Below, one piece after another: positions 62,499 through 64,000 of a stretch of DNA of 64,000 bases; the first letter of the stretch is position 1; every line of letters begins with the position of its first letter. The DNA is from Glebionis coronaria (lineage: Eukaryota; Streptophyta; Magnoliopsida; Asterales; Asteraceae), in assembly GCA_025667525.1 (NCBI GenBank), contig JANFOE010000585.1, positions 361,158-425,157 of the forward strand, in the 5' to 3' direction. The translations under genes were made by a program, and so were the position numbers. The notes beneath the pieces are model-generated. The model was not told the origin of the DNA and ran no database searches. It worked only from the letters and a program-made list of their open reading frames with translations.

Positions 62499-62506
62499 GG
62501 ATACCA
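62499..62506 (-). other. Copia primer binding site, partial
   Basis: TGGTATCC on the minus strand, five bases after the 5' LTR. The first seven bases match the initiator-Met tRNA type, the rest does not. Confidence 0.55.
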
Positions 62507-62511
62507 ATTGT

Positions 62512-62906
62512 TGTTCCTATAATTATTCACTTCACCATGGTTGATTATATGATTAAACAAGAAATAAAGATAGAAAAATAGATGGATTCTAGAGAGAGAA
62601 AGTAGAGAGAAGGTGGAGAAAACTAGGTGAAATTTGATTAAGAAAAATGAAATGCCTTGCCCATCCTCCTTACATGCTAGTAGGGTGCTTATATAGTCCA
62701 CCCACATGCGGGGTTTCTTTTGGATGATATTTGTGTTGGGTCGGGCTTGAATAAATGCTTAGTACCTTGAAAGGGGCCTTTTAAGCTAACCATCAAGCCC
62801 GTAATGTCACGACTATTTTAACTAACTATTAAAACGTTCTAATAAATATTACAATATAAACCTATGACCGAAAATTCTTGTTTGACTCAATATTTTGAGG
62901 CTAACA
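62512..62906 (-). repeat. Copia 5' LTR (395 bp)
   Basis: It matches 50566-50973 with a 13-bp deletion and scattered substitutions, and has the same TG...CA ends. It includes a plus-strand gcttatatagtcc stretch near 62688, shared with the other LTR. Confidence 0.92.
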
Positions 62907-63469
62907 GACCACGTCATGCAATTAAAGGGGCTGCCTCTACTTACACTTGTCTGAGTGGAGGGATCAGCTCCATGTGAAGGATGTAGAGCACACACCGCAG
63001 TCACCGTGTAAATCTGATAAACATTTACTAGGATGCACCCATTCGCCCCACATAATAATAATGATAATAATGGCCAACACGAAATGTGAAGGGATGCCAA
63101 GAGCAATCACTCTCACCGCGGAAGAGTCATAACACCGTTGCCTCAAGTGTTATGGTTATGGTACCTCTATAACTAGGTGAACATGGCATGCGTGTATATA
63201 GCTCAGGCAATTAAAAATCATGGCATGTTTTCTTGTAAAGTTTAATACATCTAAACTACCGAGGAACACAAATGGCAGCAGACGGGAAATCTTAATCATG
63301 GATATTAAAGGAATGTCCACACTAAAGGACGGAATATCCGTACATTATGTCTAGCAATGAAACGAGGATGAAAGATAGAAGGAAATCTACTCCGACTTCA
63401 CGCGTGCTACATAATCAAGGATGTGAATAAGTCGTGTATTCATTAAATACTGAATGCTTATTATATACT

Positions 63470-63660
63470 TTACTTGTTCTTGTCTTGTATTACTTGTTCT
63501 TGACTAGATTTATGTGTTCATAACTTGTTTACATGTTCTTAACTTGTTTTACATGATCGTGTCTTGTTTTACTTTTTCATGTGTTATACATTATTTCTTA
63601 GTGTTTTCATGTGTTCTTGATTAATGTAATTCGTGTTTCATGTGTTAGAATACTTGTTGT
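63470..63660. repeat. Loose short repeats of acttgttcttg type
   Basis: About eight irregular copies of a cttgtt-containing unit with spacing near 25 bases. Simple-sequence expansion in an AT-rich tract. Confidence 0.6.
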
Positions 63661-63667
63661 TTCATAA

Positions 63668-63858
63668 TGAGTAACTTTCTAAAAATAGCAGGTTTCTATA
63701 TATAGTAACTTTCCAAAAATATCAGGTTCCATATATAGCAAATTTCTAAAAATAGTAAGTTTCCAAAACAGAAGGTTTCCATATTTAGTAAGTTTCCAAA
63801 AGTAGAAAGTTTCCATAAATAGCTTGTTTTAAAAAATAACGTGTTTCTATAATTAGTA
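63668..63858. repeat. Tandem repeat, about 32-34 bp unit, about six copies
   Basis: The unit has the form agtaagtttccaaaa followed by taga-aggtttccatatat, with 10-25 percent differences between copies. Confidence 0.75.
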
Positions 63859-64000
63859 ATAAGCTTGATAAATAAGATAGTGATATAAGCTAAAGTTTAT
63901 TATATAAGTCATGATAAGTTAAATGTTATTATATAGTAAAGTTTATTAATTAATAGATACTTTAGGTTAACATGATAATTATTAATTAATATTATAATAT

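Larger units (their letters stand above)
50566..62906 (-). mobile_element. Degenerate Ty1/Copia LTR retrotransposon (12.3 kb)
   Basis: LTRs of 408 bp (50566-50973) and 395 bp (62512-62906) start TGTTAGCC and end AGGAACA on the minus strand. Between them, in 5' to 3' order, lie a 1.2-kb repeat-rich leader, gag with zinc knuckle and coiled coil, protease, integrase, reverse transcriptase and RNase H. A 2.5-kb tail without genes follows. Integrase before reverse transcriptase is the Copia order. Many in-frame stops and at least three frameshifts make it inactive. I find no clean 5-bp target duplication: the flanks are cttat and gacca. The sequence closely resembles a family common in Tanacetum-type genomes. 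Confidence 0.92.
62907..64000 (-). repeat. Possible diverged Tekay-like LTR, right part, running off the window
   Basis: It continues the sequence interrupted by the Copia element. No gene is recognised. A stretch near 63020-63130 (gcacccattcgcccc... and gaagggatgccaagag...) lies where the T-family LTR has its conserved gatcaaccgtcaagg block, but similarity is weak. The last 530 bases hold two sets of short repeats. Confidence 0.4.

Overview
This is repeat-dense nuclear DNA of a flowering plant. I see no intact host gene, no tRNA or rRNA gene and no CRISPR array. The gag-protease protein at 35888-39481 and the Copia proteins at 53489-61294 closely resemble, from memory and not from a search, retroelement proteins annotated in large numbers in Asteraceae of the Tanacetum/Artemisia type. 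Tribe Anthemideae is therefore my best guess for the host.

Positions 1-49349 are a stack of four nested LTR retrotransposons, all on the minus strand. T1 is a Tekay/Del-like Ty3/gypsy element whose left end lies outside the window. T2, a second copy of the same family, sits inside the T1 internal region (6731-45019, target duplication ccata). A1, an Athila-like Ty3/gypsy element, sits inside the 5' LTR of T2 (17932-43954, duplication attac). T3, a third Tekay copy, sits inside the 3' LTR of A1 (19168-31383, duplication ggcaa). A hAT-type non-autonomous DNA element (2817-3687, 8-bp duplication ctatatta) also sits in T1. The insertion order is fixed: T1, then T2, then A1, then T3.

The three Tekay copies have LTRs of about 3.4-3.5 kb and internal regions of about 5.3-5.5 kb with primer binding sites and polypurine tracts. 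Their pol is dead in every copy: at least two stop codons are at homologous sites in all three, and the reverse transcriptase catalytic Asp-Asp motif is altered in all three. T3 is nevertheless a clean late insertion. This points to a non-autonomous lineage copied from an already dead master using proteins supplied in trans. A1 has LTRs of about 3.6 kb, a tRNA-Asp-type primer binding site and an intact 1197-codon gag-protease frame, but no reverse transcriptase, RNase H or integrase. It resembles the GAG-only (TR-GAG) class of non-autonomous elements.

Right of the stack, 49350-49989 is unassigned sequence with a TATA-like box. From about 49990 to the window end there seems to be a diverged LTR of another Tekay-like element, split by a degenerate 12.3-kb Ty1/Copia element (50566-62906, minus strand). 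The Copia element has gag, protease, integrase, reverse transcriptase and RNase H remnants, a 5' leader with about 20 copies of an ATTCCGAAG motif, and 0.4-kb LTRs.
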